This document shows positions 24,525 through 33,320 of a stretch of DNA of 64,000 nt, piece by piece (position 1 is the stretch's first letter; every line of letters starts with the position of its first letter). Under the pieces are notes generated by a model. The model did not search any database. It was not told the DNA's origin and saw only the letters and a program-made list of their open reading frames with translations. Where the stretch lies: positions 1 to 64,000 of the forward strand of contig WRJC01000013.1 of the NCBI GenBank assembly GCA_009782405.1. Reading direction: 5' to 3'. Both the position numbers and the translations under genes were made by a program. The stretch comes from Oscillospiraceae bacterium. Its GTDB lineage: Bacteria; Bacillota_A; Clostridia; Oscillospirales; WRJC01.

Positions 24525-27119
24525 TCATTCCAGTTCGTAAATGGCGCTGTCCGCAGTCGAGAGGCTGCGGATTTCGCCGTTTGGCAAAACAAATTCCCTC
24601 TCTTTTGGCTCCGGCGAACCGGTGTAGTCGAGAATCAGCAGCCCGTTTTCCCGGGCCGCCGTATATATGCCGTCTATTTTTCCGTCGGGGACTGTCACGC
24701 CGTGCGAATTCAAAAACTCGGTGATCGGGTCGAAAACGCCTTTTTGCAGCTTGGAAACTTTTTCGGGCGAACTAAAATCGAGCCCGGAGGGGAAATTTAA
24801 AGACAATGAACGTTCTTTTTTTTCGCCGAAAAACTCCGGGAAAAAATCTCTTTCGTCTTCCAAGGCTTTGAGTTCCTTTATGTTGATCCCGACCAAAAGC
24901 CCCCCACTTGAAACATATTCGCGGATCGCTTCAAGGGTTTTGGCGCGGTAATGGCCGTCTACGGCGATAATCAGCGCCTTTGGGCCTTTTTGCAGCATTC
25001 CGTCCGCAATGGTCAGATCGCAGGCGAACGTATAGTCGGCATAGTCGCGGAGCAGGCTGCAAGCGGCGCTGTTTTCGCCCCGCCTCGACGGGTCGAGAAC
25101 CATCGGCGTATCGGGGTAGAGATAGGCGATATCCCTTTTTATCGGCGCATTTTTGTAGGCGCCTATGTTTTTCATGAAATTTTCGCATTTGGCCTTGGCG
25201 CCGAGCACATTCGAGCTGTAGTAGTGCAGCCCCTTGGCGTCGGTGGCCGCCGCGTTGTATATGCGGCAAACCGCCCCGCGCTCGGTGACCTGGCCCGCGG
25301 GCTCGAAACTGTAATAGGCATCGTAGAAGCTGCCCGCCGAGGCGACCCAGTTTGTGACTGTGAAATTGGCGCCGTAATTCGAGGCCTCGTTTGTTATTCG
25401 CACGCCTCCGCCCACAGAAGCCGAGGCTTTGCACTGGGCCGCGAATTCCGCGGCGTGCCAAGCCACCGCATCCCCCCCGGTACACATATACAGCTCGGTA
25501 TCCGGGAAATATTTGCGGGCGGTTTCCATCCAGAATTTCACGTATTCGGTCATCGAATTTCGGTACCAGTCCACGAAATCCACCCATCTGCGGCGTTTTG
25601 CCGGAGTGTCGGCATTGTATCGCCCCGCCGAAGTGTGCTCATCGATGCGCAGATTTTCGGGCGGGCTCTCAAGGGGCGGAAACTCCAGATCGTCAAAGCC
25701 CGCAAACGAAGTGCCCCAGCATTCGTTCAGCTTTTCAATCGCGGCGAATTTTTGGCGCATTTTTTGCTTGAAATCGGCTCTGGCATATGGGTCGTTGCAC
25801 CAATAGCCTCCGTGCGCGTGGTATAGCCCCGCGATCTGCGTGGGCCAGTTGCCGTGCCAGTCGGACACGATCGATTCGCCGAAGTCGCCGCTTATGCCAA
25901 ACAATATCCCTTCGAAAACCGAGTGGTCGGCGTAATGCTCGGCGAATTTTTTTATGAAACGCTCGATGTAAGCATAGAATCCTTTGTCGAAGTGGGACTG
26001 TATCGCGGTTTCCATGTTGTGCTCGAGGCAGCGGTGGCCCAAATGTTCTTTTCCCGCGCGGTACCAGTCGGGCAGCGCATAGGCGGGCCCCGCGATCACG
26101 AAGGGCAGCCATTTCAGCCCCGCTTCCCTTATTTTTTCGAGTTCCAAGTCCCAGCGCGAAAAATCCCATTTGCCCTCGCCCCCGTTTTCGCAGGTCTCCC
26201 AGGTGACGTACTGCTCCACCGAGGTGAATCCCAGGTTAAAAAGCTGGGACAGCTCGGCCGGATCCGCTCCGCCGATGCCGCAGCACAGCTCTTTGCCGGG
26301 GCTCAGCGATACCTGTTTTTGTTTTAGGATCGATTTCCACTCCATGGGCTCGCCCGTAATTTCAAATTCCACTTTTTTTTGGTGCTCGGCACCTTCGAGA
26401 TCCATAACGCATCTAAACCCCACCGCCATGTTCCCGCCGCCGCCCAGTATCTGCCTGCGGCGCGAAATGCGCAAATCTCCGGGCGGGTTATGGTAGCTGC
26501 CACCCCGGCAAACCTTCGAGCCGCCCCAGCCGTCTTTGAAGCGCTCGGTGTCTTTTATGAGGTCGTCATATGCGAAAAACCAGTCTTCCGTCCATTCCCA
26601 GACATTTCCGGCCATATCGTAAAGCCCGTAGCCGTTGGGAGCATAGCTTCCAATCGGCGAAGTGTAGGCAAACCCGTCCGAAACCGCGAAATCCCGCCAC
26701 TGGTAATCGCTGCTGCGATCCGCGTAATTGCACTTTTCCCCGTCGAAATCGTCCCCCCAGGGATACCTTGGCCCATTTAAGCCGCCCGCAGCGGCAAATT
26801 CCCACTCCTGTTCGGAAGGCAGGCGTTTTCCCGCCCATTTGGCATAGGAATCGGCTTCTCCCCAGGATACATTAACCACCGGATAGTCGGGGTAGTTTTG
26901 AAAATAGCCGCGCATGGCGGGCCAGCGCGGGTCCGCGGGATATGGCCGCCCCGCCGCATCGCAGTATTTTTTGAACTCGGCGTTTGTGACCGGATAAATG
27001 TCCATGCAAAACGGGGGCAGCGTCACCATATGCATTGGTTTTTCCTCGCTATATCCGATATTTGAACCCATCGTGAAAGCGCCTCCGGGTATATGCGCCA
27101 TTTTGCTTTCGGTGTCCAT
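24525..27119 (-). CDS. FGE-like domain fused to GH42-like glycosidase
   Basis: 864 residues with two parts. Residues 1-250 form a formylglycine-generating-enzyme/SUMF1-like domain: I-P-G-G-A-F-T-M-G-S, P-V-T-N-A-E-F, P-V-V-N-V-S-W-G-E-A, R-L-P-S-E-Q-E-W-E-F-A-A, Y-P-W-G, N-G-Y-G-L-Y-D-M-A-G-N-V-W-E-W, C-R-G-G-S-Y and V-G-F-R-C. The Cys pair of active FGE after G-G-S-Y is replaced (H-N-P-P-G-D-L), so it is probably a binding domain. Residues 270-864 form a GH42-like beta-galactosidase barrel (F-T-S-V-E-Q-Y-V-T-W-E, probable acid/base Glu in G-I-S-G-D-F-G-E) followed by a trimerisation-like domain. No signal peptide, so likely cytosolic. It starts 3 bases after the DUF4838 gene. This domain pairing is unusual. 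Confidence 0.85.
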   Translation of the reverse strand: MDTESKMAHIPGGAFTMGSNIGYSEEKPMHMVTLPPFCMDIYPVTNAEFKKYCDAAGRPYPADPRWPAMRGYFQNYPDYPVVNVSWGEADSYAKWAGKRLPSEQEWEFAAAGGLNGPRYPWGDDFDGEKCNYADRSSDYQWRDFAVSDGFAYTSPIGSYAPNGYGLYDMAGNVWEWTEDWFFAYDDLIKDTERFKDGWGGSKVCRGGSYHNPPGDLRISRRRQILGGGGNMAVGFRCVMDLEGAEHQKKVEFEITGEPMEWKSILKQKQVSLSPGKELCCGIGGADPAELSQLFNLGFTSVEQYVTWETCENGGEGKWDFSRWDLELEKIREAGLKWLPFVIAGPAYALPDWYRAGKEHLGHRCLEHNMETAIQSHFDKGFYAYIERFIKKFAEHYADHSVFEGILFGISGDFGESIVSDWHGNWPTQIAGLYHAHGGYWCNDPYARADFKQKMRQKFAAIEKLNECWGTSFAGFDDLEFPPLESPPENLRIDEHTSAGRYNADTPAKRRRWVDFVDWYRNSMTEYVKFWMETARKYFPDTELYMCTGGDAVAWHAAEFAAQCKASASVGGGVRITNEASNYGANFTVTNWVASAGSFYDAYYSFEPAGQVTERGAVCRIYNAAATDAKGLHYYSSNVLGAKAKCENFMKNIGAYKNAPIKRDIAYLYPDTPMVLDPSRRGENSAACSLLRDYADYTFACDLTIADGMLQKGPKALIIAVDGHYRAKTLEAIREYVSSGGLLVGINIKELKALEDERDFFPEFFGEKKERSLSLNFPSGLDFSSPEKVSKLQKGVFDPITEFLNSHGVTVPDGKIDGIYTAARENGLLILDYTGSPEPKEREFVLPNGEIRSLSTADSAIYELE

Positions 27120-27122
27120 GCA

Positions 27123-29087
27123 TCATTCCCCTTTCGGATTTAAAATTTTTGCGATTTCGTTGCGTTTTCTTTCCAGCATGCCGCCAATTACATTGATATA
27201 GAACTGCGCATCAAACATCTCGTGGACAAAAGGCTCCGCGCGGTACAAAAAGTCTTTGACGTTTTCCCAGCGGGCATCCAATTTTTCGATATTGCCTTTT
27301 GCGGTTTCTTCCAAGATTTCCGCCATATACAGGCATAGCTGTCCGTGGATTGCAAGCGCTTCCCACAATTTTTTGCGGCAAGGCTCGCAATCGCTTTGCG
27401 CAGCGCGCAAAATAGACGGCATCATCGCGTTCACTGTCCCCGGTATCCGGGCGAATTTTTTTGCGCTCTCTTCGCTTATCGCCGGCTTTTCCCCGCGCAG
27501 GTACGAAGTGTCGCAAAGTTCGGTGAGAGTTTTTAAATATTCCTGCATTTGGGCGCCGCGATCCCCTAAAGCGTCCGCATAATACCCGGCAGCCACTCCC
27601 TCGAAAGATTTTGTTTTATCCCACAAAGCGGAGCCCATGGCATACATGGCGAGGCCGGTGGGGAAAAAGACGCGCTGCAGCTGGCAGCTCATCATTCCGT
27701 TCAACTGCAATTTTTCGAGATTTTTCATGTCGTCGAACAGTATGCGCGCCGTATGGAAACCGCCCAGGTCATATTCGTGGTCCCACATCAAATGATAGTC
27801 GAAATCAAAGCTGTCCCCGGAAAACTGTTCCTGCCATTTTGAAAGCCGGCGAATATTTTCGCCCACTTTTGATGGCATAACGAGCCGATTTCTTTCATAG
27901 GGAGCGAGCTTTTCCCGTGTTTCGCCGTTTTCGCCCGAATCGACGAAGGAGTTGCTGTATGTGCGGGTTATGGGCGCGAACATCAAAACAAACCTATCGG
28001 GGTTTTGCAGCCTTTGTTTTTGCGGTTCCCAGAGCAAATCGACATAAATCAAAAACACGATCTTGGTTGCCGAAGAATTGGCAAAAAGAAGTTCGTCTAT
28101 CCGGTTCAGCATTTGAACATAGTAATCGGAGGGCGCATCTTTGCAGTTTTCGCATTCGCAGTGGTTGTTGGCGCCGTCGGCAAGCCAAAAATGCAAATAA
28201 TCCACTTCCGGGCGGTTTTTGCAATAATCTGCGATCGCCCACGCGATTTTTTCCCTGACTTCCGGATTTGAATAGCAGAGATTGGTGTTGAGCGCCACCC
28301 CGTGGAAAAAATCCCGTTTCCCGCCTATCATGGCAAGCATTTCGCGGGCCTCGGGCAAAATCCCGTGATCTTTTGATTCCCAGCCCGTCCCCTCGATTCC
28401 AAGCGGGGCGCAGGTCCAGCCATGGCCCACCGAATGGTACATCATTCCCCGCTTTTTTATCTGTTCCGCATGGGCGGCAGTCCCCGCCCGCACTGTTTCC
28501 GCGCTCACGGGATTTGGCGCAATATATGGATTTGGGTTATTGTACCATCTGTCATAGAAAGCGTATGGGGTGACAAATTGCGTGAAGTAGGCGTTCATGC
28601 CTAATTTAGGCAGCCAGTCGATCATATCCGCCACGTGCGAAAATGAAACGGCTCCCTCGATGCAAACGCCCCTGTGCCTGTATGAAGCAGAATCGGCGCA
28701 GGACAAGTCGATATTTTCCAAGCTCCGCTTGGGGATTATTTCCCCGTTTTTGCCCGGGCGCAGCCAGCGGCAGCCCAATTCGGACAGCAAACGGTACACC
28801 CCAAGCAGCACGCTGCGTTCGTTCGAACCGATGATTTCCCCATTTTGGCCGCATATTGAAATATGGTACGCATCGTCGGCCGATGCGTCATCTACTTGCG
28901 GGAGTTTTTCATGGGAAGGATCCGCCGATAATTTCACCGTGCCGCCGAGTTTTTCCGTTTTGCCCGATTTTAGTATCGACACGGAAATTTCGGGATCCAT
29001 TTTGCAGAGGTATTTGCATAGTTCTTCAGCCGCAAACGCGATGGGCCGGCTTTCGCCCACTTTTTCGATTTTCCATTCCACAGTCAC
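27123..29087 (-). CDS. DUF4838 family putative glycosidase
   Basis: 654 residues, no signal peptide. N-terminal alpha-glucuronidase-like domain (R-P-I-A-F-A-A-E-E-L-C-K-Y-L; S-V-L-L-G-V-Y-R-L-L-S-E-L-G-C-R-W-L-R-P-G) then the DUF4838 barrel: Y-R-H-R-G-V-C-I-E-G-A, W-L-P-K-L-G-M-N-A-Y-F, H-F-W-L-A-D-G-A-N-N-H-C-E-C-E-N-C and D-Y-Y-V-Q-M-L-N-R-I. The C-E-C-E-N-C cysteine group is characteristic. Probable exo-acting hydrolase on uronates or modified sugars; activity unproven. The start is GTG at 29087 with GGGGGA 4-9 bases upstream. First gene of the operon with the FGE-glycosidase fusion. Confidence 0.82.
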   Translation of the reverse strand: MTVEWKIEKVGESRPIAFAAEELCKYLCKMDPEISVSILKSGKTEKLGGTVKLSADPSHEKLPQVDDASADDAYHISICGQNGEIIGSNERSVLLGVYRLLSELGCRWLRPGKNGEIIPKRSLENIDLSCADSASYRHRGVCIEGAVSFSHVADMIDWLPKLGMNAYFTQFVTPYAFYDRWYNNPNPYIAPNPVSAETVRAGTAAHAEQIKKRGMMYHSVGHGWTCAPLGIEGTGWESKDHGILPEAREMLAMIGGKRDFFHGVALNTNLCYSNPEVREKIAWAIADYCKNRPEVDYLHFWLADGANNHCECENCKDAPSDYYVQMLNRIDELLFANSSATKIVFLIYVDLLWEPQKQRLQNPDRFVLMFAPITRTYSNSFVDSGENGETREKLAPYERNRLVMPSKVGENIRRLSKWQEQFSGDSFDFDYHLMWDHEYDLGGFHTARILFDDMKNLEKLQLNGMMSCQLQRVFFPTGLAMYAMGSALWDKTKSFEGVAAGYYADALGDRGAQMQEYLKTLTELCDTSYLRGEKPAISEESAKKFARIPGTVNAMMPSILRAAQSDCEPCRKKLWEALAIHGQLCLYMAEILEETAKGNIEKLDARWENVKDFLYRAEPFVHEMFDAQFYINVIGGMLERKRNEIAKILNPKGE

Positions 29088-29126
29088 ATATCCCCCTATT
29101 ATTTATATTTTGCATATCCGTGCGAT

Positions 29127-29155
29127 ATTATACCATGCTTTGATTGTTTTTGCAA
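29127..29155 (-). promoter_or_regulatory. Promoter of DUF4838-FGE/GH operon with possible operator
   Basis: Minus strand TTGCAA (29150-29155), 17 bases, TATAAT (29127-29132) with TGG extension. A 14-base element TGTTGCAAAAACAA (29144-29157) covers the -35 and recurs at the SBP 5 promoter. Confidence 0.82.
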
Positions 29156-29173
29156 CAGCAAACAAGAGGCAAA

Positions 29174-29196
29174 AACACCCGCAAGGGTGTTAAATT
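29174..29196 (-). terminator. Rho-independent terminator, minus strand
   Basis: AACACCC/GGGTGTT stem (29174-29180 with 29185-29191) around a 4-base loop. Read on the minus strand the stem runs into a short T run. It lies upstream of the DUF4838 promoter, so it would stop transcripts coming from the SBP 2 operon after they cross the cupin gene in antisense. Confidence 0.55.
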
Positions 29197-29220
29197 TCTG
29201 TAAATATTTTTGCGGGCGGC

Positions 29221-29249
29221 TTGCCTTTGGACATGATTTTCAATATAAT
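29221..29249 (+). promoter_or_regulatory. Promoter of the cupin gene
   Basis: TTGCCT (29221-29226), 17 bases, TATAAT (29244-29249); a second TATAAT sits at 29254-29259. Confidence 0.65.
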
Positions 29250-29300
29250 GATGTATAATGACGTCAATATGCAAATATGCAAAAAAAAGAGGCGATTGAA

Positions 29301-29648
29301 ATGAAACCTGTCAAAATAGTCGAAAAACCGTGGGGCGGCGAAATCTGGATTGCGCACAGCGACAAATACGCGCTGAAAATAATAAACGTGAAGAAAGGAT
29401 GCCGCTCGAGCCTGCAATATCACAATTTCAAGGCCGAGCACATTTACGTGGATGAGGGCATCCTCGAAGTTGAAGAGATGATAAATGGCAAGCTGGTAAA
29501 AAACCGCTACGAAAAAGGCGACGTGGTCGAAAACCCCCCCGGCAAGCAGCACCGGACCAACGCCGTGACCGACGTGAGGCTCATTGAAGTTTCCACGCCC
29601 GAACTCGACGATGTCGTGCGCATCGAGGACGATTTCGGCAGAAGCTGA
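29301..29648 (+). CDS. Cupin, mannose-6-phosphate isomerase type II-like
   Basis: 115-residue single cupin domain. Sequence V-E-K-P-W-G-G-E-I-W, I-N-V-K-K-G-C-R-S-S-L-Q-Y-H, A-E-H-I-Y-V-D-E-G-I-L and G-D-V-V-E-N-P-P-G-K-Q-H-R matches the C-terminal cupin of bifunctional mannose-1-phosphate guanylyltransferase/phosphomannose isomerases. The metal ligands His, His, Glu and His are in place. Possibly a stand-alone sugar-phosphate isomerase or sugar-nucleotide-related cupin. ATG 29301 has AGAGGCG 8 bases upstream; the ATG at 29277 lacks a site. It is a single-gene unit convergent with SBP 2. Confidence 0.78.
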   Translation: MKPVKIVEKPWGGEIWIAHSDKYALKIINVKKGCRSSLQYHNFKAEHIYVDEGILEVEEMINGKLVKNRYEKGDVVENPPGKQHRTNAVTDVRLIEVSTPELDDVVRIEDDFGRS

Positions 29649-29660
29649 AATGCCGGTTTT

Positions 29661-31175
29661 TTAGCCTTTGGCATTTTCAAAGCCTTCTATCAGCGATGCC
29701 AAATCTTTCTCTATTTTCCCCTGAAGCTTTTCATAGGTGGACATGACGGTGTTCTGGCCCTTTTTTATGGTTTCGCAAAGCGCGTCCAGGTATCCGCCGA
29801 TGGCGTACACCCTCCCTATGTCGTAGACCGTGGATGCGAAGATGATGTCGAGCATCGCCGAGGAGTCCTCGTCCCTCGTGTACTTTCTCTGCAGGCACAC
29901 GTCGTAATACGCGGGTTTTATGAGCTGCCTGCCGTAATACGCCATAGCGTCGAGTATGATGGAGTTTTGTTCGACGTTTTCCACGGTCACGGGCAGCATG
30001 TATGTATACGAGTGCCAGAAATTCACCGTGGCGTAATATCTCGGCTGGTTTGAATCCCATTTCGGTATCGGGACTATGCCGAAATCGTCTTCCATATCCC
30101 TGAGGCCGAGGTCCATATAGCGCGGGAGGCTCCAATAGAACAGTCCCCTGCCTTCGGGGAACACCCAGAACTGCACCAGCTGCCCCCCGCCGTTTTCCCT
30201 GTCAAAAGCGTCCCGGTGCATATCGTATGTGTCGCTTTCATAAAAATCGATCAGCTTATCCATTATGTTCGAAATTTTTTCGCTGTTTCCCGTAAAATAC
30301 GGTATGTCGTTTTGGTCTTTCGAAACCAGTTTTTCCCCGCAGGCATTTATAAAATTCGGGAGAAAGTCGATTTGGCACACAAACCCGTAACGGTCGTACC
30401 TGTTGTGCTTTCCGTCGTTGTCAAGGTCCATATAGACCCCTTTGACCATTTCGGTGAATTTATCGATGGTCCATTTGTTGTCGTTCACCAGGGCGTACGG
30501 GTTTTCAAGCCCCAGATCCCCGAGCATCCTTTTGTTGAACATGAGCAGCCCTATCCCGTCGTAGTGCTTTATGAATATATCGCCTGAAAAGAAGTATGCT
30601 TCGCCGCCTATCGAAGTGTCCCTTATTATGTTTTGGTCCCACCACGGCGCATCAAGGGTAAGCACCGTGTCATGCACGTTTATCCCATATCCTTTGGCCG
30701 AGAATTTGGCGGCGTTCATGAGCCTGGGGACCACGGCGCCGTATTCGTCGATTCCGGCCTTCACGGTTTTGTTCATGGCCGCCTCGACGCTGTCGTCGGC
30801 GTGGACCGCTTCGAATTTGAAGTTGTACATTTCCTCTATCAAAACATTCCTGGAATAAATGGCGTCGTTCAAGACTTCGCCGTTCATTTCCTCGATGTCG
30901 TAGTCGGTCACATCGAGGCTGTTGCCCGACCACTGCTTGTCAATCAGGATTTTGAAAGCCGCCCCGCCCAAATCGATCGATTCGTTTTCATGCGGGAAAG
31001 GAATTTCGGCGCTTTCCCCGTTTTCCGCAGCCGCCTCGCCGGGAGCATCGCCTTCGCCGGATTTGTCCGGCGCGGCTTCATTGTTTTTGGAATCCGGCGC
31101 GGCGTTGCATGAAAACATCATGCAAACCACAGAAAATATCAAAACGGCGAGGATAGTTTTTGACGCATTTTTCAT
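29661..31175 (-). CDS. Extracellular solute-binding lipoprotein 2
   Basis: 504 residues. Signal peptide with lipobox M-F-S-C (Cys23) and a long Gly/Glu/Ala-rich linker. Shares the blocks of its paralogues: L-N-D-A-I-Y-S-R-N-V-L-I-E-E-M-Y, P-W-W-D-Q-N-I-I-R-D-T-S-I-G-G, D-N-K-W-T-I-D-K-F, acidic loop D-L-D-N-D-G-K-H-N-R-Y-D-R-Y-G-F, G-I-V-P-I-P-K-W-D, Y-T-R-D-E-D-S-S-A-M-L-D-I-I. Probably captures an oligosaccharide. GAGGTG precedes the ATG. It follows the lipoprotein gene by 20 bases (one transcript). No permease is nearby. Confidence 0.87.
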   Translation of the reverse strand: MKNASKTILAVLIFSVVCMMFSCNAAPDSKNNEAAPDKSGEGDAPGEAAAENGESAEIPFPHENESIDLGGAAFKILIDKQWSGNSLDVTDYDIEEMNGEVLNDAIYSRNVLIEEMYNFKFEAVHADDSVEAAMNKTVKAGIDEYGAVVPRLMNAAKFSAKGYGINVHDTVLTLDAPWWDQNIIRDTSIGGEAYFFSGDIFIKHYDGIGLLMFNKRMLGDLGLENPYALVNDNKWTIDKFTEMVKGVYMDLDNDGKHNRYDRYGFVCQIDFLPNFINACGEKLVSKDQNDIPYFTGNSEKISNIMDKLIDFYESDTYDMHRDAFDRENGGGQLVQFWVFPEGRGLFYWSLPRYMDLGLRDMEDDFGIVPIPKWDSNQPRYYATVNFWHSYTYMLPVTVENVEQNSIILDAMAYYGRQLIKPAYYDVCLQRKYTRDEDSSAMLDIIFASTVYDIGRVYAIGGYLDALCETIKKGQNTVMSTYEKLQGKIEKDLASLIEGFENAKG

Positions 31176-31195
31176 AACTTTTCACCTCGTAAAAT

Positions 31196-31993
31196 TCAAA
31201 TGCCGTCGAAGAAAACGGCCCCCACTACGGCGTTCTGGCCGCTGGTCAAGTTTTCGTATTCGATCGAGATTTTGCCGCTGACTTTGAATTTCACGTATAC
31301 TCCTCCGGAAAATTCGGATATTTCTATAGCGTCCACCAGCTTTATTTTCCCGTTTCCGTCATACACGGTTATCGACGTTTCCCTGCCTTGCTCGTCGTAG
31401 TCGAGCGAATACAGCGTGACATACTTGGTTTCTCCGCCGACATCGATGTTGACATACAGCCAGCTGCCGTCATAGAAACACGATCCGGCCCGGTCTGTCT
31501 TGGAGGGGTCGGTGTACAAAGTCCCGGGTTTGCGCCTGATCACGTTTTCGAGCGCGTCTTCCTCGAGGTCTTCTTCGTCCGTCTCGCTTTCCTGGTACCA
31601 GACATGGTGCGGCGGCTCGTTTTCGTCGTAATTCAAAAATTCCACCGAAGCATATGCGGGCGGGTTGTAGTCGTCGTCCCTTGACAGCACTATGTATCCC
31701 TCGCCGCCGTAGGCCCCGACCCATTCGCCCCCGGTATCTTTGTCCATTCCGACAAATTCGCAGCTGCCGATCGGTTCGGCAGGTTCAGCAGGTTCTTCAG
31801 CAGGTTCGTTTTTTTCTTCTTGCGCCGCTATTTCAGGCGGTTCCTCCGCTTTTTTTTCATCTTCGTTTTTGGTTTCCCCTTCCGCCGCCGAATTCGAAGC
31901 AGCATCGCCCTTGTCGTCGGCATCGCCCCCGGAACACGAAATCAGCAAAAACAATAGTGCCGTCGCCATAAATATGCAAATAATGCGTTTCAT
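31196..31993 (-). CDS. Lipoprotein of unknown function
   Basis: 265 residues. Signal peptide with lipobox L-I-S-C (Cys20), then an extremely acidic, Pro/Ala/Glu-repetitive linker (about 25-75, repeated E-P-A-E-P-A-E) that would hold a C-terminal globular domain away from the membrane. That domain (about 78-265) is beta-rich, with many aromatic and Asp residues (Y-I-V-L-S-R-D-D-D-Y-N-P, W-L-Y-V-N-I-D-V-G-G-E-T-K-Y-V-T-L-Y-S-L-D-Y); I do not recognise a family. AAGGAGG is 9 bases before the ATG. First gene of the operon with SBP 2, suggesting an accessory surface glycan-binding role (inference). Confidence 0.78.
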   Translation of the reverse strand: MKRIICIFMATALLFLLISCSGGDADDKGDAASNSAAEGETKNEDEKKAEEPPEIAAQEEKNEPAEEPAEPAEPIGSCEFVGMDKDTGGEWVGAYGGEGYIVLSRDDDYNPPAYASVEFLNYDENEPPHHVWYQESETDEEDLEEDALENVIRRKPGTLYTDPSKTDRAGSCFYDGSWLYVNIDVGGETKYVTLYSLDYDEQGRETSITVYDGNGKIKLVDAIEISEFSGGVYVKFKVSGKISIEYENLTSGQNAVVGAVFFDGI

Positions 31994-32033
31994 AAAATTA
32001 ATTCCTCCTTGTTTTTTTGCCTCTCATGGAAAC

Positions 32034-32062
32034 AATATAGCACAAAAAACAAAAAAAATCAA
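32034..32062 (-). promoter_or_regulatory. Promoter of lipoprotein-SBP 2 operon
   Basis: Minus strand TTGATT (32057-32062), 17 bases, TATATT (32034-32039). The spacer ends in T6-GTGC, like the divergent promoter at 32097-32125. Confidence 0.75.
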
Positions 32063-32096
32063 TAGATTTTCGTCAAAAACAAAAAATATCTTTTCA

Positions 32097-32125
32097 TTGA
32101 CAAGATGTTTTTTTTGTGCTACAAT
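32097..32125 (+). promoter_or_regulatory. Promoter of the mannitol dehydrogenase-like gene
   Basis: TTGACA (32097-32102), 17 bases, TACAAT (32120-32125). The spacer ends in T8-GTGC, mirroring the divergent promoter. Confidence 0.85.
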
Positions 32126-32183
32126 AAATTTATCAAACCATCAAACAAATTAATGAAGATAATGAAAGGATAAAAGGAAATTT

Positions 32184-33320
32184 ATGAATGTATTGCTGTT
32201 TGGGGCCGGCGCTTCGGGCAGGGGGCACCTCACCCCGAGGATGCTCGATTTTTGCGAATGCCGCATCACATACGTTGAAAGGGACATGGAACTCATAAAC
32301 AGACTCAAAGGCCGCTCTTTTGAAGTGGTGCAGATAAATATGAACGGAGAAAAGCGCATTTGCGAGGTGAGCGGTTATGAAATGGCGCATACCGGCGAAC
32401 AGGACAAGATAAACCGCGCCTTTGCGGAAGCCGATCTTGTTCTAAGCTGCGTCATTGCGGAAAATTTGGGGGATGTCGCGGCAAATATAGCGGCGGCAAT
32501 CAAAAAATCGCAGCTCTCGGCGATAGGAAAAAAACAAAATATCGTCGCCTGCGAAAATTTGAACCATGCTTCATCCTTGCTTGAAAAACTCGTATATGGC
32601 AATCTGGACCCCGAATCGGCGGAATATTGCAAAACCCATATCGCTTTCCCCGACGCCATAATTTCGCGCGTAGTGCCTTTGCCGGAAAATCCGTATAGGA
32701 TAATATGCGAAGATTACAACGAATGGTACGCAGACGAAAAAAAATGGGCGGGCAAAGCCTCCGACTTCCCTTTCATCGAGGTTTCAAGCAACCTCGACGC
32801 GCTTTTGGAGCGCAAGCTTTGGATACACAACGGCGGGCACGCCACGCTCGGATATGCGGCGCACAAAAAAAAATGCAAATATATCCACGAAGCTTTGCGC
32901 GATCCGCAGATTGCGGAATTTACTTCGGGGGTCATGCATGAAATAGGAGATTGCGTAATACATAAGCATGGCTTTTGCGAAAAGTCGATAAGGGAATACG
33001 AGGCCGAGCTCGGCCGCAGGGGCGCAATCGAGGAAATGAGGGACGAAGTGCGCCGCGTGGTGCGCGACCCGATACGAAAACTCGGGCTCGGAGACAGGAT
33101 CATGGGCCCGCTTGTATATGCATATGAAAACGGCCTCGAATATGGCGGTCTTGCGAAATCTGTGGCAAATGTGCTGTGCTACCATGATTGCGGCGATGCG
33201 GAATCGGCCGAAATGAAAAAGACGATTGAGACGCGCGGAGTCCCGTATTTTTTGGAAAACAGGCTAAAACTCGGGGGATATCCCGAATTGACGGCTAAAA
33301 TAACGGATTTGAGCCTATGA
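32184..33320 (+). CDS. Mannitol-1-phosphate/altronate dehydrogenase family
   Basis: 378-residue NAD-dependent polyol dehydrogenase of the MtlD family, full length. Rossmann start N-V-L-L-F-G-A-G-A-S-G-R-G with the mannitol-dehydrogenase variation; A-C-E-N-L-N-H-A-S; V-V-P-L-P; catalytic region R-K-L-W-I-H-N-G-G-H-A-T-L-G-Y (Lys and Asn/His typical of the family); C-terminal helical domain with R-D-P-I-R-K-L-G-L-G-D-R. Probably interconverts a polyol phosphate or hexuronate and a ketose; exact substrate unknown. AAAGGAAA precedes the ATG. The stop overlaps the SLH gene (ATGA). Confidence 0.85.
   Translation: MNVLLFGAGASGRGHLTPRMLDFCECRITYVERDMELINRLKGRSFEVVQINMNGEKRICEVSGYEMAHTGEQDKINRAFAEADLVLSCVIAENLGDVAANIAAAIKKSQLSAIGKKQNIVACENLNHASSLLEKLVYGNLDPESAEYCKTHIAFPDAIISRVVPLPENPYRIICEDYNEWYADEKKWAGKASDFPFIEVSSNLDALLERKLWIHNGGHATLGYAAHKKKCKYIHEALRDPQIAEFTSGVMHEIGDCVIHKHGFCEKSIREYEAELGRRGAIEEMRDEVRRVVRDPIRKLGLGDRIMGPLVYAYENGLEYGGLAKSVANVLCYHDCGDAESAEMKKTIETRGVPYFLENRLKLGGYPELTAKITDLSL

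Noticed and set aside
24951..25826. Plus-strand open frame of 291 codons inside the FGE-glycosidase gene
   Set aside because: Complementary frame of a well-supported coding region; no recognisable domain or start context.
29643..29682. Hairpin between the cupin and SBP 2 genes as a terminator
   Set aside because: Stem is only about 7 pairs with a 15-base loop and poor T run; the stem at 29174-29191 is more convincing.
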